In this document: piece after piece, positions 36,965-46,500 of the stretch
Position numbering within the stretch: the stretch's first letter is position 1
Layout: each line of letters begins with the position of its first letter
DNA from: Deltaproteobacteria bacterium
GTDB lineage: Bacteria; Desulfobacterota; Binatia; UTPRO1
DNA length: 64,000 bases
NCBI GenBank assembly: GCA_020848745.1
Contig: JADLHM010000089.1
Location: 36,031 to 100,030 of the forward strand
Direction of reading: 5' to 3'
Position numbers and translations under genes: made by a program
The notes under the pieces: generated by a model
What the model saw: the letters and a program-made list of their open reading frames with translations, nothing else
What the model was told of the DNA's origin: nothing
The model's database searches: none

Positions 36965-37354
36965 ATGTCCGTCGTCGCGCTCGCCGGCATGAACCACCTG
37001 TCGTTCCCGGTCCGCGATCTCGAGCGCTCGGTCCGCTTCTACCGCGACGTGCTCGGGCTCGCGCCGATCCCGCGTCCCGATCTACCGATCCCGGGCGCGT
37101 GGCTCGGCGGCAACGGCATCCAGGTACACCTGATCGTGCCCCCCGAGGGGGTGCCGCTCGGCGCGCCGCCGCCGTCGCTGAATCCGCTCGGCGGGCACGT
37201 CGCCTTCTCCATCGACGACTACGACGCGGCGGCGGCGGCGCTGCGCGCCGCCGGCATCGAGACGCTCGCAGCGGGGAGCGAGGTCGGCCAGCTCTGGATC
37301 CGCGATCCGGACGGTCACCTCATCGAGCTCATCCGCGGCGACGTGCGCCGCTGA
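36965..37354 (+). CDS. VOC-superfamily (glyoxalase/dioxygenase-like) protein
   Basis: 129 residues with the two beta-alpha-beta3 units of the VOC fold. Metal-ligand candidates are His in MNHLSFPVRDLERSVRFYRDVLGL, the His in GGHVAFSIDD and the Glu of GHLIELI. Such proteins handle glyoxal-type substrates, resistance compounds or ring cleavage. A start at the Met of GMNHLSF (36989) is possible but the ATG at 36965 is closer to typical. The next gene begins 8 bases after its stop, so the two may be one transcript. Confidence 0.85.
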   Translation: MSVVALAGMNHLSFPVRDLERSVRFYRDVLGLAPIPRPDLPIPGAWLGGNGIQVHLIVPPEGVPLGAPPPSLNPLGGHVAFSIDDYDAAAAALRAAGIETLAAGSEVGQLWIRDPDGHLIELIRGDVRR

Positions 37355-37362
37355 GAATCGCC

Positions 37363-38061
37363 ATGGAGCTGCCGCGCCTCCTCGACGTCGCGACGTCGAT
37401 GTTCTCGAGCGTGAGCCGGCTCGGAGCCGGCGTGCAGGCGCGCCGGCCCGCGCGCCGACCGGCGCAGCCGCTCGAGCTCTACGAGTTCGAAGGCTGTCCC
37501 TACTGCCGGAAGGTGCGCGACGCCTTGACCGAGCTCGATCTCGGGGCGGTGATCTACCCGTGTCCCCCCGGCGGCGCGGTCCATCGGCAGCGGGCGATCG
37601 CGCTTGGCGGGAAGGCGCGGTTCCCGTTCCTGGTGGATCCGAACAACGGCAAGCGCCTGTACGAGTCGGACGACATCGTCGCGTATCTCTTCGCGACGTA
37701 CGGCGGGCGCGAACCCGGCATCCTCCTGCGCGGCCCGCTCGCCACCGCGAGCTCGAAGCTGGCGTCGGCGTTCCGGCCGATCTTCGGCACGAAGGCGCGG
37801 CCGTCGCACCAGCCGGCCCACCCGCTCGAGCTCTGGAGCTTCGAGGCGAGCCCGTTCTGCCGGATCGCGCGCGAGACGCTCTCGGAGCTCGAGCTGCCGT
37901 ACGTGCTGCACAACGTCGGCAAGGACGGCGAAGCCCGGCCGGAGTTCGTCGCGCGCTCGGGCAAGATGATGGTGCCCTACCTCGTCGACCCGAACACGGG
38001 CCGCGCGATGTTCGAGTCGGCGGAGATCCGGCGCTACCTGAACGAGACCTACGGCGCGTGA
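37363..38061 (+). CDS. Tandem thioredoxin-fold (GST N-domain/glutaredoxin-like) protein
   Basis: 232 residues with two copies of the GST N-terminal/glutaredoxin-like domain. Copy one has ELYEFEGCPYCRKVRDALTEL, a CPYC redox motif, then FPFLVDPNNGKRLYESDDIV. Copy two has ELWSFEASPFCRIARETLSEL, where the first Cys is Ser (SPFC), then VPYLVDPNTGRAMFESAEIRRYL. Both end with the E-S-[DA]-[DE]-I glutathione-binding signature. The protein could reduce disulfides or bind glutathione-like thiols; copy two retains only the resolving Cys position. It is co-directional with the VOC gene. Confidence 0.85.
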   Translation: MELPRLLDVATSMFSSVSRLGAGVQARRPARRPAQPLELYEFEGCPYCRKVRDALTELDLGAVIYPCPPGGAVHRQRAIALGGKARFPFLVDPNNGKRLYESDDIVAYLFATYGGREPGILLRGPLATASSKLASAFRPIFGTKARPSHQPAHPLELWSFEASPFCRIARETLSELELPYVLHNVGKDGEARPEFVARSGKMMVPYLVDPNTGRAMFESAEIRRYLNETYGA

Positions 38062-38082
38062 GACGCGGGCCGGCCGCGTCTC
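38060..38082 (+). terminator. Hairpin overlapping the stop of the tandem thioredoxin-fold gene
   Basis: GAGACGCGG (38060-38068), loop GCCGG, CCGCGTCTC (38074-38082): a perfect 9-base stem beginning in the stop codon. No T-run follows. Probable transcription end before the carboxypeptidase gene. Confidence 0.4.
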
Positions 38083-38167
38083 CCGAAGGAGTCCGGTGCG
38101 CGGACGCGACCCGACTTTCCAGGATGCCCGCCCGGCGCTAAGAGCCGGGGTCGGGAGGGGCGGAACG

Positions 38168-39352
38168 ATGCGATCGCGATGGCTCGTGGCGGTAGTCGTC
38201 GTGCTGGCGGTGGCGGCGGTCTCGGAAGCGAAGACGCCGCCGGTACAACGCAAAACGGTGCCGGCCGCGGCGCCGGCGCCCGCCTCGCCGACCAGCGGCT
38301 TCCATCCGGAAGCCCCCTACACCGCGGCGCTCTTGCTCGACCGCGACTCCGGGCAGGTGCTCTTCGCGAAAAACGAGCACCTGCGCTGGCCGCCCGCGTC
38401 GATGACCAAGATGATGACCGTGCTGCTCGCGCTCGAGCAGGTGCGCGCGCACGCGCTCCGGCTCGACGATCCGATCATCGCGTCGGCCTGGGCCAGCAAG
38501 ATCGGGGGCTCGCAGGTGTATCTCGCGGAGGGCGAGCAGTTCACGCTCGGCGACCTCCTCGGCTCCATCATGATCGCCTCGGCGAACGACGCCTCGGTGG
38601 CGGTCTCCGAGCGCATCGCCGGCTCGACCGACGCCTTCGTCGCCATGATGAACGAGCGCGCGAAGGAGCTCGGCATGGCCGACACCGAGTTCCACAGCGT
38701 CCACGGTCTACCGCCCGGCAAGGGCCAGCTGCCCGACCTCATGAGCGCCGCCGACCTCGCGATCCTCGGGCGTGCGCTCGCCGCCTACCCCGAAGCCATG
38801 GAGTGGGCGAAGACCTCCGAGGCACCGTTCCGCGGCGGCGCGCTCCAGATGCGCAACACCAACCACCTCGTCCGCACCTACCCCGGCGCCGACGGGCTCA
38901 AGACCGGCTTCTACGACGCCGCCGGCTTCGAGGTGACGGCGACCGCGACGCGCGACGACCTGCGCCTCATGGCGGTCGTGCTCGGCGTGCCGACCAAGAA
39001 GGGATGCTTCGACGAGGCGGCGAAGCTGCTCACGAGCGGCTTCAACGGGTGGAAGGCGATCGTCGCGGCGAAGAGCGGCGCGACCGTGGGCGGCCCGATC
39101 ACGGTGACGCGCGGCAAGATCCCGCAGGTCACCGGGGTCGCGTCCGGCGACCTCCGCCTCGTGCTGCCGCGGAGCGAGGCGCAGGGCGCGAAGGTCGAGG
39201 TGAAGGTTCCCGCCGAGATCGCGGCGCCGGTGAAGAAGGGACAGGTGGTCGGCGAGGTCGTGGTCACGCGCGCGGGCCGGCAGCTCGGCCGGGTCGACGT
39301 GGTGGCGTCGAGCGACGTCGAGAGCACGTCCTGGCTCTCGGGCTGGTACTGA
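38168..39352 (+). CDS. dacA: D-alanyl-D-alanine carboxypeptidase (PBP5/DacA family)
   Basis: 394 residues. A signal peptide (WLVAVVVVLAVAAVSEA) is followed by the penicillin-binding carboxypeptidase domain: SxxK in PPASMTKMMTVLL, SxN in IASANDASVA and KTG in ADGLKTGFYD. The C-terminal ~100 residues are the beta-rich PBP5 C-terminal domain. It trims D-Ala from peptidoglycan pentapeptides in the periplasm. A membrane-anchoring amphipathic helix is not clear at the end (STSWLSGWY). The start is the ATG just before the signal peptide; upstream frame sequence is not protein-like. Confidence 0.93.
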   Translation: MRSRWLVAVVVVLAVAAVSEAKTPPVQRKTVPAAAPAPASPTSGFHPEAPYTAALLLDRDSGQVLFAKNEHLRWPPASMTKMMTVLLALEQVRAHALRLDDPIIASAWASKIGGSQVYLAEGEQFTLGDLLGSIMIASANDASVAVSERIAGSTDAFVAMMNERAKELGMADTEFHSVHGLPPGKGQLPDLMSAADLAILGRALAAYPEAMEWAKTSEAPFRGGALQMRNTNHLVRTYPGADGLKTGFYDAAGFEVTATATRDDLRLMAVVLGVPTKKGCFDEAAKLLTSGFNGWKAIVAAKSGATVGGPITVTRGKIPQVTGVASGDLRLVLPRSEAQGAKVEVKVPAEIAAPVKKGQVVGEVVVTRAGRQLGRVDVVASSDVESTSWLSGWY

Positions 39353-39382
39353 CGTCCTGCCGAGCGTCCCGCCCGCGTGACG

Positions 39383-39736
39383 CTACAACAACGCGTCGAC
39401 GCTCTCCGGCGGCCGGCCGAGCACTGCGCGCTTTCCGTCCTTGATGACGATCGGCCGCTCGATGAGGACCGGGTGCGCCGCCATCGCGGCGACGAGCTTC
39501 TTCGGATCGGCGACCTTGGCGAGCCCGAGCTCGGCGTAGATCGGCTCCTTGGTCCGCATGAGCGCGCGCGGGTCGTCGAAGCCGAGAAGCCGCAGGATCT
39601 CGTCGAGGCGCCGCGCGGTCGGCGGATCCTTCAAGTACTCGACGATGGTCGGGGTCACGCCGGCGTCGGTGAGCCGCGCGAGCGTCTCACGCGACTTCGT
39701 ACAACGGGGGTTGTGGAGGATCTCGTAGCGGGCCAT
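39383..39736 (-). CDS. ArsC/Spx-family reductase (arsenate reductase, YfgD-like)
   Basis: 117 residues. The thioredoxin-like fold starts EILHNPRCTKSRETLARL with the active Cys in NPRCTKSR. VIVEYLKDPP-like segment (TIVEYLKDPPTARRL), MRTKEPIY, and LIERPIVIKDGKRAVLGRPPE complete the ArsC pattern; the Arg in the last segment is the arsenate-binding one. It would reduce arsenate with glutaredoxin-type electron donors. No ars transporter lies beside it; the ArsR gene is 36 kb away. It is convergent with dacA. Confidence 0.9.
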   Translation of the reverse strand: MARYEILHNPRCTKSRETLARLTDAGVTPTIVEYLKDPPTARRLDEILRLLGFDDPRALMRTKEPIYAELGLAKVADPKKLVAAMAAHPVLIERPIVIKDGKRAVLGRPPESVDALL

Positions 39737-39948
39737 CCCGGACCTCTACATCAGATCGGTCGAGCGCGGACAGTTCTTTCCACCTCAACCGATCAACCGT
39801 TGGTCGAGCAGAAACGGGACCGGGCGACCGAAGCGGAGGCGGCGCCAGGTCGGGCAGTATAAGGCGATCATGTGAAAGCCGGCAAGCCGGTTGCGCGCGT
39901 CGGCGAGCAGGTAGCCGAGATCGGCGCACTCTGCGATATACCCGCCGC

Positions 39949-41394
39949 ATGAACCGTACGACCGAGATCGGAGACCGCGACGCCACCGGCCAGGCGGAAG
40001 CCGTCCGCCGCCGCGAGGTATCGCCGCGCGAGCTCGTCGACGAAGCGATTCGTCGCATCGAGCGCCTGAACCCGCGCCTGAACGCCGTGATCCACGAGCA
40101 CTTCGCGCGCGCCCGCACGGAAGCCGACGGCCCCCTCCCCGACGGCCCGTTTCGCGGCGTGCCCTTCCTCTTGAAGGATCTCGGGGGCGGCACGCGCGCC
40201 GGCGACCCGATCCACTGGGGCACGCGCTTCCTGAAGGACGCCGGATACCGGGCGCCCGTGACCTCCTACCTGGTCGAGAAGTTCATGAAGGCCGGACTCG
40301 TCATCGTCGGCCGCACCAACGTCCCGGAGCTCGGGGCCTGGACGACGACGGAGCCCGAGGCGTACGGGCCGACGCGCAATCCGTGGAATCCGGAGCACTC
40401 GAGCGGGGGGTCGAGCGGCGGTGCGGCAGCGGCGGTCGCCTCCCGCATGGTCGCCGCGGCGCACGCGAGCGACGGCGGCGGGTCGATCCGCATCCCCGCG
40501 AGCGAGTGCGGACTCGTCGGGCTGAAGCCGTCGCGCGGCCGGATCTCGATGGGGCCGGCGATCGGCGAGATGTGGGCCGGGATGGCGTTCGAGCTGGCGG
40601 TGACGCGCTCGATCCGCGACGCGGCGGGGCTCCTCGACGCGGTGGCCGGGGCCATGCCGGGGGATCCGTACGTCGCCGAGCTGCCCCTCCGTCCCTACGC
40701 GCAGGAGGTGGGCGCACCGACCGGCACGCTCCGCGTCGGGCTCATGCCCGCGATCGCGACCGCGCCCGTCCACGCCGACTGCGCCGCGGCCGTCGAGCGG
40801 GCGGGCCGGCTCCTCGCCGACTTCGGCCACCACGTCGAAGTCGCGCACCCGCAGGCGCTCGAGGATCCGGCCGTCAACGGCGCCGTCATCCGAGTCATCG
40901 CGACCTCGCAAGCGCACGCCATCGACCACTTCGGGGCGCTGCTCGGCCGCCCGCTCGGAGCGGCCGACATGGACTGCGACAACTGGGCGATCACCGAAAT
41001 GGGCAGGAAGGTGAGCGGACCGCAGTACCTCGCCGCGCTCGCGGTGCTGCACGAGTGGAACCGTCGCATGGCGAGCTTCTGGTCCGGCGGCTTCGACCTT
41101 CTGGTGACGCCGACGATCCCGGTGCCGCCGCCTCGGCTCGGCGAGCAGACTCCCGATCCGTCGGCGCCGCTCAGCGCCTGGGCCAGGGCCGGCGTGATGG
41201 TGGCGTTCACGGCGCCCTTCAACGTGACCGGTCAGCCCGCGATGTCGCTGCCGCTCCATTGGAGCGACGCCGGACTGCCGATCGGCGTGCAATTCGTCGC
41301 CGGCTTCGGACGCGAGGACGTGCTGATCCGCGTCGGCGCGCAGCTCGAGGCGGCGGCGTGCTGGGCCGAGCGCCGGCCGCCGATCTCGGCCTGA
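39949..41394 (+). CDS. Amidase-signature hydrolase
   Basis: 481 residues of the amidase-signature family. The catalytic triad is Lys in VPFLLKDLGGG, cis-Ser in SSGGSSGGAAAAV and nucleophile Ser in DGGGSIRIPAS. Related proteins hydrolyse amides such as 6-aminohexanoate cyclic dimer or aryl amides; the specificity here is unknown. TATACC at 39937-39942 lies 7 bases before the ATG, and no Shine-Dalgarno is seen, so the transcript may be leaderless. It lies alone between two genes on the other strand. Confidence 0.92.
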   Translation: MNRTTEIGDRDATGQAEAVRRREVSPRELVDEAIRRIERLNPRLNAVIHEHFARARTEADGPLPDGPFRGVPFLLKDLGGGTRAGDPIHWGTRFLKDAGYRAPVTSYLVEKFMKAGLVIVGRTNVPELGAWTTTEPEAYGPTRNPWNPEHSSGGSSGGAAAAVASRMVAAAHASDGGGSIRIPASECGLVGLKPSRGRISMGPAIGEMWAGMAFELAVTRSIRDAAGLLDAVAGAMPGDPYVAELPLRPYAQEVGAPTGTLRVGLMPAIATAPVHADCAAAVERAGRLLADFGHHVEVAHPQALEDPAVNGAVIRVIATSQAHAIDHFGALLGRPLGAADMDCDNWAITEMGRKVSGPQYLAALAVLHEWNRRMASFWSGGFDLLVTPTIPVPPPRLGEQTPDPSAPLSAWARAGVMVAFTAPFNVTGQPAMSLPLHWSDAGLPIGVQFVAGFGREDVLIRVGAQLEAAACWAERRPPISA

Positions 41395-41442
41395 GCGGGC
41401 GCGCGCGCGTCACCTCGAAGGCCGTCGCGAGCCGGCGGGCGA

Positions 41443-42462
41443 TCACCACTTCGCGTAGTGGTCCTCGCAGAAGCCGAGCATGTTCGCGATCGCCACGCGG
41501 TCGCCGGCCGCCGTCACGAGCGTCCCCGTGAAGCGTCCGAAGAGCTGGTGGAAGTTGGTCGCGAGCACGAGCGCGTTCACACGCTCGACGTGCATCCCTT
41601 CGGGCGCGAACGCCAGATCGACGCGGCCGTCCGCCGAGCCGAGGCGCCACGGCCGCATGAGGTCGCGCGGGTCGTAGTCGAACGCCACCGTGTCGATCTT
41701 GTGGAGGCGCCCGTCGAGCCAGAAGCAGTTCTCGGTGGCGCTCGTCTCGTTGACGCCGCACGAGACGTTCAAGCCGGCGATGCGGCCGTCGGCCGTGCGG
41801 CCGGCGAGACAGCCCCAATTCCAGAACGTCTCCGGACGCATGAAGCCCGCGCTCCAGTCGTGGTGGCCGTAGACGTCGATCGCCCCGAGATCCCAGGTCG
41901 CGTCGGCGGTGCGGAGCGTGCCGCGCATACCGAGACCGGCCGTCTTCCGCGCGTAGACCCAGCCGGTCGGGCCGGCGCGGGTGCAGATGCGCATCGGCTC
42001 CATCGGCGGCGTCTCCTCGCTGAACGTCGCGTCGATCGTGATCGGGCCGCCGGCGACCTCGAGGCGGCGGGCGCGCGGCGAGGCGTCGGCGTGCATGGCG
42101 ATGCGCGTGCCGCCGGCCTCGAACGACATGGTGCCGACCTCGGGCGTCGCCACAGCGCGGAGCCCCAGGCCGAACGGCCGCTTCACGCCGTGCTCGACCC
42201 GCCGCCGCGTCGTCGGATCCCAGCAGTAGACGAACGCCGTGCCGAACCAGCGCGTGTCGATGATCGCGCAGCCGAAGACCAGCTTCTCGGACAAGCCCCC
42301 GAGGAACTGGAACTGATGGAACCCGAAGTGACGCGCCAGCCGGCCGCGCGACTTCCCGAAGGGATCGCGCAGAACGAAGTCGCGGTGGTTCACCTCGTCG
42401 ATCGGCTCGGAGAAGACGCCGAGCCGCACGCGGCCGTCGGGCGCGACGAGACGCGCCGCCAT
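41443..42462 (-). CDS. DUF2804 family protein
   Basis: 339 residues. Features of DUF2804 are AFVYCWDPTTRRRVEHG, YGHHDWSAGFMRPETFWNWG, GLNVSCGVNETSATENCFWLDGRLH and the C-terminal FGRFTGTLVTAAGDRVAIANMLGFCEDHYAKW. No function is established; it is a soluble beta-rich protein in lipid- or sterol-related contexts. It lies 3 bases downstream of the SnoaL-like gene stop and is probably co-transcribed with it. Confidence 0.85.
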   Translation of the reverse strand: MAARLVAPDGRVRLGVFSEPIDEVNHRDFVLRDPFGKSRGRLARHFGFHQFQFLGGLSEKLVFGCAIIDTRWFGTAFVYCWDPTTRRRVEHGVKRPFGLGLRAVATPEVGTMSFEAGGTRIAMHADASPRARRLEVAGGPITIDATFSEETPPMEPMRICTRAGPTGWVYARKTAGLGMRGTLRTADATWDLGAIDVYGHHDWSAGFMRPETFWNWGCLAGRTADGRIAGLNVSCGVNETSATENCFWLDGRLHKIDTVAFDYDPRDLMRPWRLGSADGRVDLAFAPEGMHVERVNALVLATNFHQLFGRFTGTLVTAAGDRVAIANMLGFCEDHYAKW

Positions 42463-42465
42463 CGA

Positions 42466-42867
42466 TCAGTCGAGCGGACCGAGCTGCGGCACGTCGGCCT
42501 TGGCGTAGGTGTGCTTTTCCTTCACCAGGGGCCCCTCGAAGTGCAAGAGGTCGAGGCCGCGCCAACCGCGTTTCAAGCCGTCGCGCTCGAGCGTGCAGAC
42601 CCAGCGGATCATCGCCTTCCCGGCGGGCGCGTCGACGAAGCAATCCTCGGTGAGGAAGCGCATCGTGCCGTAGTCGCCGCGGAACTGCGGCACGAAGGCC
42701 TCGCGGATCGCCGCCTTACCGACCGCGCGCACGCCGTTGAGCTGGTCGTAGACGGCGTCGTCGGTCAGGAGCGCCATCACGCCGTCGAGATCCTCGCGGT
42801 TGAAGGCATCGGTGAAGGCGAGCACGCGCGCTTCGAGCTCGGCGCGGGTCGGGGCGGGTATGGGCAC
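42466..42867 (-). CDS. SnoaL/NTF2-like protein
   Basis: 133 residues. The cone-shaped NTF2-like fold is suggested by ARVLAFTDAFNREDLDGVMALLTDDAVY, GKAAIREAFVPQF and RWVCTLERDG. Such proteins bind small hydrophobic ligands or act as isomerases. I use the GTG at 42867 since GAGGAG lies 7 bases before it; ATG 42894 is an alternative without one. The DUF2804 gene follows after 3 bases. Confidence 0.82.
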   Translation of the reverse strand: MPIPAPTRAELEARVLAFTDAFNREDLDGVMALLTDDAVYDQLNGVRAVGKAAIREAFVPQFRGDYGTMRFLTEDCFVDAPAGKAMIRWVCTLERDGLKRGWRGLDLLHFEGPLVKEKHTYAKADVPQLGPLD

Positions 42868-42931
42868 GATCGATCTCCTCGCGAAGGGCGGCATCGCCCG
42901 CACGGCGCGCCGCAGTCGCGGCATCGTTGGC

Positions 42932-43387
42932 TCACTCGCCGACGAGATGCAAGACGAGCTCGCGCACGTGCGCCGCCGCGCGGTGCTCGAACACGTACAC
43001 CGCCTGCCACGTCCCGAGGGCGAGCGCGCCGTCGACGACCGGAACGGAGAGCTGCGCCGCGGTGAGCGCGGCGCGGATGTGCGCCGGCATGTCGTCGGAG
43101 CCTTCCGTCGTGTGCCGATACAACCGATCGTCCTCCGGCACGATCCTCCGCAAGAACGCCTCGAGGTCGCGTAGCACATCCGGGTCCGCGTTCTCCTGGA
43201 TCACGAGCGACGCCGACGTGTGGCGGATGAAGACGGTGAGCAGGCCCTCGCGGATCTCCTGGCGCGCGACCCATCCGCGGAGCTCGGACGTGACGTCGTA
43301 GAGCCCCGCGCCACGGGTCCGGACCGGGAACCGATGCGTCGCCTGGCGCACGACGCGAGCATAGCGGCGACGTACCGCCGCCGCCAT
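42932..43387 (-). CDS. YjbQ/UPF0047 family protein
   Basis: About 152 residues. Signature: LYDVTSELRGWV, GLLTVFIRHTSASLVIQENADPDV, MPAHIRAALTAAQLSVPVVDGALALGTWQAVYVFEHR. The His of IRHTSAS and the GTWQ motif are typical. Members have weak thiamine-phosphate synthase activity, but their main role is unknown. The frame extends to 43435; I place the start at 43387 (Met of MAAAVRRRY), and a GTG at about 43354 is also possible. Confidence 0.85.
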   Translation of the reverse strand: MAAAVRRRYARVVRQATHRFPVRTRGAGLYDVTSELRGWVARQEIREGLLTVFIRHTSASLVIQENADPDVLRDLEAFLRRIVPEDDRLYRHTTEGSDDMPAHIRAALTAAQLSVPVVDGALALGTWQAVYVFEHRAAAHVRELVLHLVGE

Positions 43388-43478
43388 CGCCGGCGACCGC
43401 GAACGCGATGGCACGGCCCCCAGGCGCGCGCGCATCGCGGGGCCCGTGCTTCTTGCATGATCGCCTTGCGTGATCGCA

Positions 43479-43509
43479 TTGACACGAGGCGCGGCCGGCG
43501 TGGTACACG
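43479..43509 (+). promoter_or_regulatory. Proposed promoter of the SGNH/Cys-repeat gene
   Basis: A perfect TTGACA (43479-43484) is followed after 19 bases by TACACG with an upstream TG (TGGTACA). The ATG lies about 90 bases downstream, giving a leader of about 80 bases with GAGG near its end. Confidence 0.45.
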
Positions 43510-43597
43510 AAGCGGGCCGCGCTGGTTCCCCGAACCCGCGGCCGTCCGAGGACCAGTCAACGTGCCGAACCCCTCCCGACGCGTCGAGGCTTCACGG

Positions 43598-46500
43598 ATG
43601 AAGGTCGCGCGCCGCCGGCGACTCTTCCGTTCGCTCGCGGCGCCAATCCTCGTCGCGCTCGCCGTGGCGGCCGGCGCGGTCGCGCACGCGGCCACCATCG
43701 AGACCGACAAGGACGACTACGCGCCGGGCGACACGGTGGTGATCTTCGGATCGGGCTGGGAGCCCTGGGAGACCGTCGAGCTCCTGCTGCAGCAGACGCC
43801 GGGCGATTTCGACGACGTCGTCTTCATCACGGTCGCGAACGGCGACGGCGACGTGTTCGACGACTCGTTCGCCGTCGAGTGGCGCCATTTCCACGCGAGC
43901 TTCCTCCTGACCGCGACGGGGCGCGCGTCGGGCCTCGGCGCGCAGACGACCTTCACCGACGGCATCCTCTCGGACACGATCGACGCGACCGGCGACAGCA
44001 TCACGCGCGGCTTCAACGCCGATAGCTGCAGCTACGGCGACCAGGTCGATCGCAACTGGGCGACCGGCGACGACCACGGCACGAGCTGGTGCACGTCGGG
44101 CGGCGACGGAACGTTCAGCCACGCCGAGCGCCTCGAGTGCGCGAAGCCGGGCCAGATCGTGAACCTGAACGACGGCGAGAGCGGCGCCACGATGCGCGGC
44201 GACTTCCAGGCCCAGGCGACGGCGGCGCGCGCCAACATGAGCGGTCAGCCGGCCCCGCGCTACGTGACCGTCCTCATGGGCCACAACGACGCCTGCACCA
44301 ACACCGAGGACAAGACCGGCAACGGCTGCGGCGGCGACCAGAATCCCGACAACTACTGCCGCACCACCAACGCCGCCTTCGAGCGCGAGCTGCGCGACGG
44401 TCTCGACCAACTGATCCAGGTTCCGTCGTCGCGCATCCTCGTCTCCGCCCTCGTCCGCATCTCGGAGCTCTGCAACTTCGGCTCGAAGAACAGCTGCGGG
44501 CTCGGCTTCGGCACCAACTGCAGCTTCTTCTGGCAGAACCTGACGACCATCTTCGGCGCCGGCGGCGTCTGCCACTCGCTCACGGCCGACTGCTCGAACG
44601 CGCGCCGCATCGACATGTACGACACGACCGTCGCCTACAACGCGATCCTCGCGGCGGTGACGGCGGAGTACGCGGCCATCCCGGCGGGCGGCACGTCGGC
44701 GACGGGCGCCGTGAAAGCGAGCGACGTCGGCCTCCGCTTCGTCGAGGCCCCCTTCCATTACAAGTTCTCGAGCGGCGACATCTCGTGCTGCGACTGTTTC
44801 CACCCGGCGGCGAGCGGCCAGGCGAAGCTCGCCGAGGGCACGTACGCGGGCTTCCAGTGCAGCGCCGCGACCCCGTGCTGCGCACCCTCGGCCGACCCGC
44901 TCGTGAACGCGGCCTGCTCCGCGACCGACGAGACGAGCTTCCATCCCGGCGGCTTCTGGGCCGGCGCCCCGTGCGGCAACGGCGTCGTCGATCCGGGCGA
45001 GCAGTGCGACCTCGGGGCCGCGAACGGCACACCCGGCGCGTGCTGCCTCGGGAGCTGCGCTTTCGCGCCGGCGGGTACGACCTGCCGCGCTTCGGCCGGC
45101 GTCTGCGACGTCGCCGAGACCTGCACCGGGGCGGCGGCGGCCTGCCCCGCGAACGGCTTCGCGTCGAGCGCGACCGTCTGCCGCGGCTCGGCGGGCGCCT
45201 GCGATCCCGCCGAGACCTGCAGCGGCAGCGCGGCGAGCTGCCCGTCCGACGCCAAGAGCGCCGGCGTCTGCCGGCCGAGCGCCGGCTCGTGCGACGTCGC
45301 GGAGAGCTGCGACGGCGTGAGCGACGCGTGCCCCGCCGACGTCGTGCAGCCGGCGAGCTTCGTCTGCCGGCCGGCGGGCGGCGTGTGCGACGTCGCCGAG
45401 AGTTGCACCGGCTCGAGCGGGGGCTGCCCCACGGACGCGAAGAGCACGGCGACGTGTCGCGCCGCCATCGGCGTCTGCGACCTCACCGAGACCTGCGACG
45501 GCGTGAACGATGCGTGTCCCGCCGACGCGTTCGCCCCGCCGACCGTCACGTGTCGCGGCGCGGCCGGCGTCTGCGACCTCGCGGAGAGCTGCACGGGGAG
45601 CTCCGCGGCGTGCCCCGCCGACGCCAAGAGCACGGCGGTCTGCCGCGCCGCCGCGGGTGCATGCGACATCGCCGAGAGCTGCGGCGGATCGTCCGACGCG
45701 TGTCCCGCCGACGTCCTCGTGACGAGCGGCACCGTCTGTCGCGCCGCGGCCGGCGTCTGCGACCTCGTCGAGAGCTGCGACGGGGCCTCGCCGACCTGCC
45801 CCGCCGACGCCAGGAGCACCGCCGTCTGCCGGCCGCCGGCCGGGTTCTGCGATCTCACCGAGAGCTGCGACGGCGTCGGCACCGCCTGCCCGCCCGACAG
45901 CCTGCGCCCCGCGAACGTCGTCTGCCGCGCCGCCGCCGGCGTCTGCGACGTCGCCGAGCTCTGCACCGGCGTGAGCGCCGCCTGCCCGGACGACGCCAAG
46001 AGTACGGCGGTCTGCCGCGGCGCCGCGGGCGTCTGCGACGTCGGCGAGAGCTGCGACGGATCGTCCGACGCGTGCCCCGACGACAGCTTCGCGGCCGCGA
46101 CCGTCGTGTGCCGGCCGGCGACGGGCGATTGCGACGCCACCGAGCTCTGCAGCGGCGGCGCGGCCGGGTGTCCGGCCGACGGCGCAGCGGCCGACGGCGC
46201 GCCCTGCGACGACGGCGCCGCCTGCACGCTCCCCGACAGCTGCGTCGCCGGCCAGTGCCAGGGCAACACCGACATCTGCGGCGACGGCGCGACCCAGGGA
46301 AGTTGCGGCGAGCAGTGCGACGACGGCAACGCGACGAGCGGCGACGGCTGCTCCGCGAGCTGCCAGATCGAGGACACGCCCGGGTGCGGCGCGGCGCCGG
46401 CGGCGGGATGCCGCCTGCCGATCGCGTCGGCGCAGGCGGCTCTCTTCCTCCGCAACGCGACGCTCGCGGACAAGGACAGCCTGCAGTGGAAGTGGCATCG

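Noticed and set aside
45083..46204. Regular repeats that could suggest a CRISPR array
   Set aside because: Units are in frame, diverged and code for a Cys-rich protein; no identical repeats or spacers.
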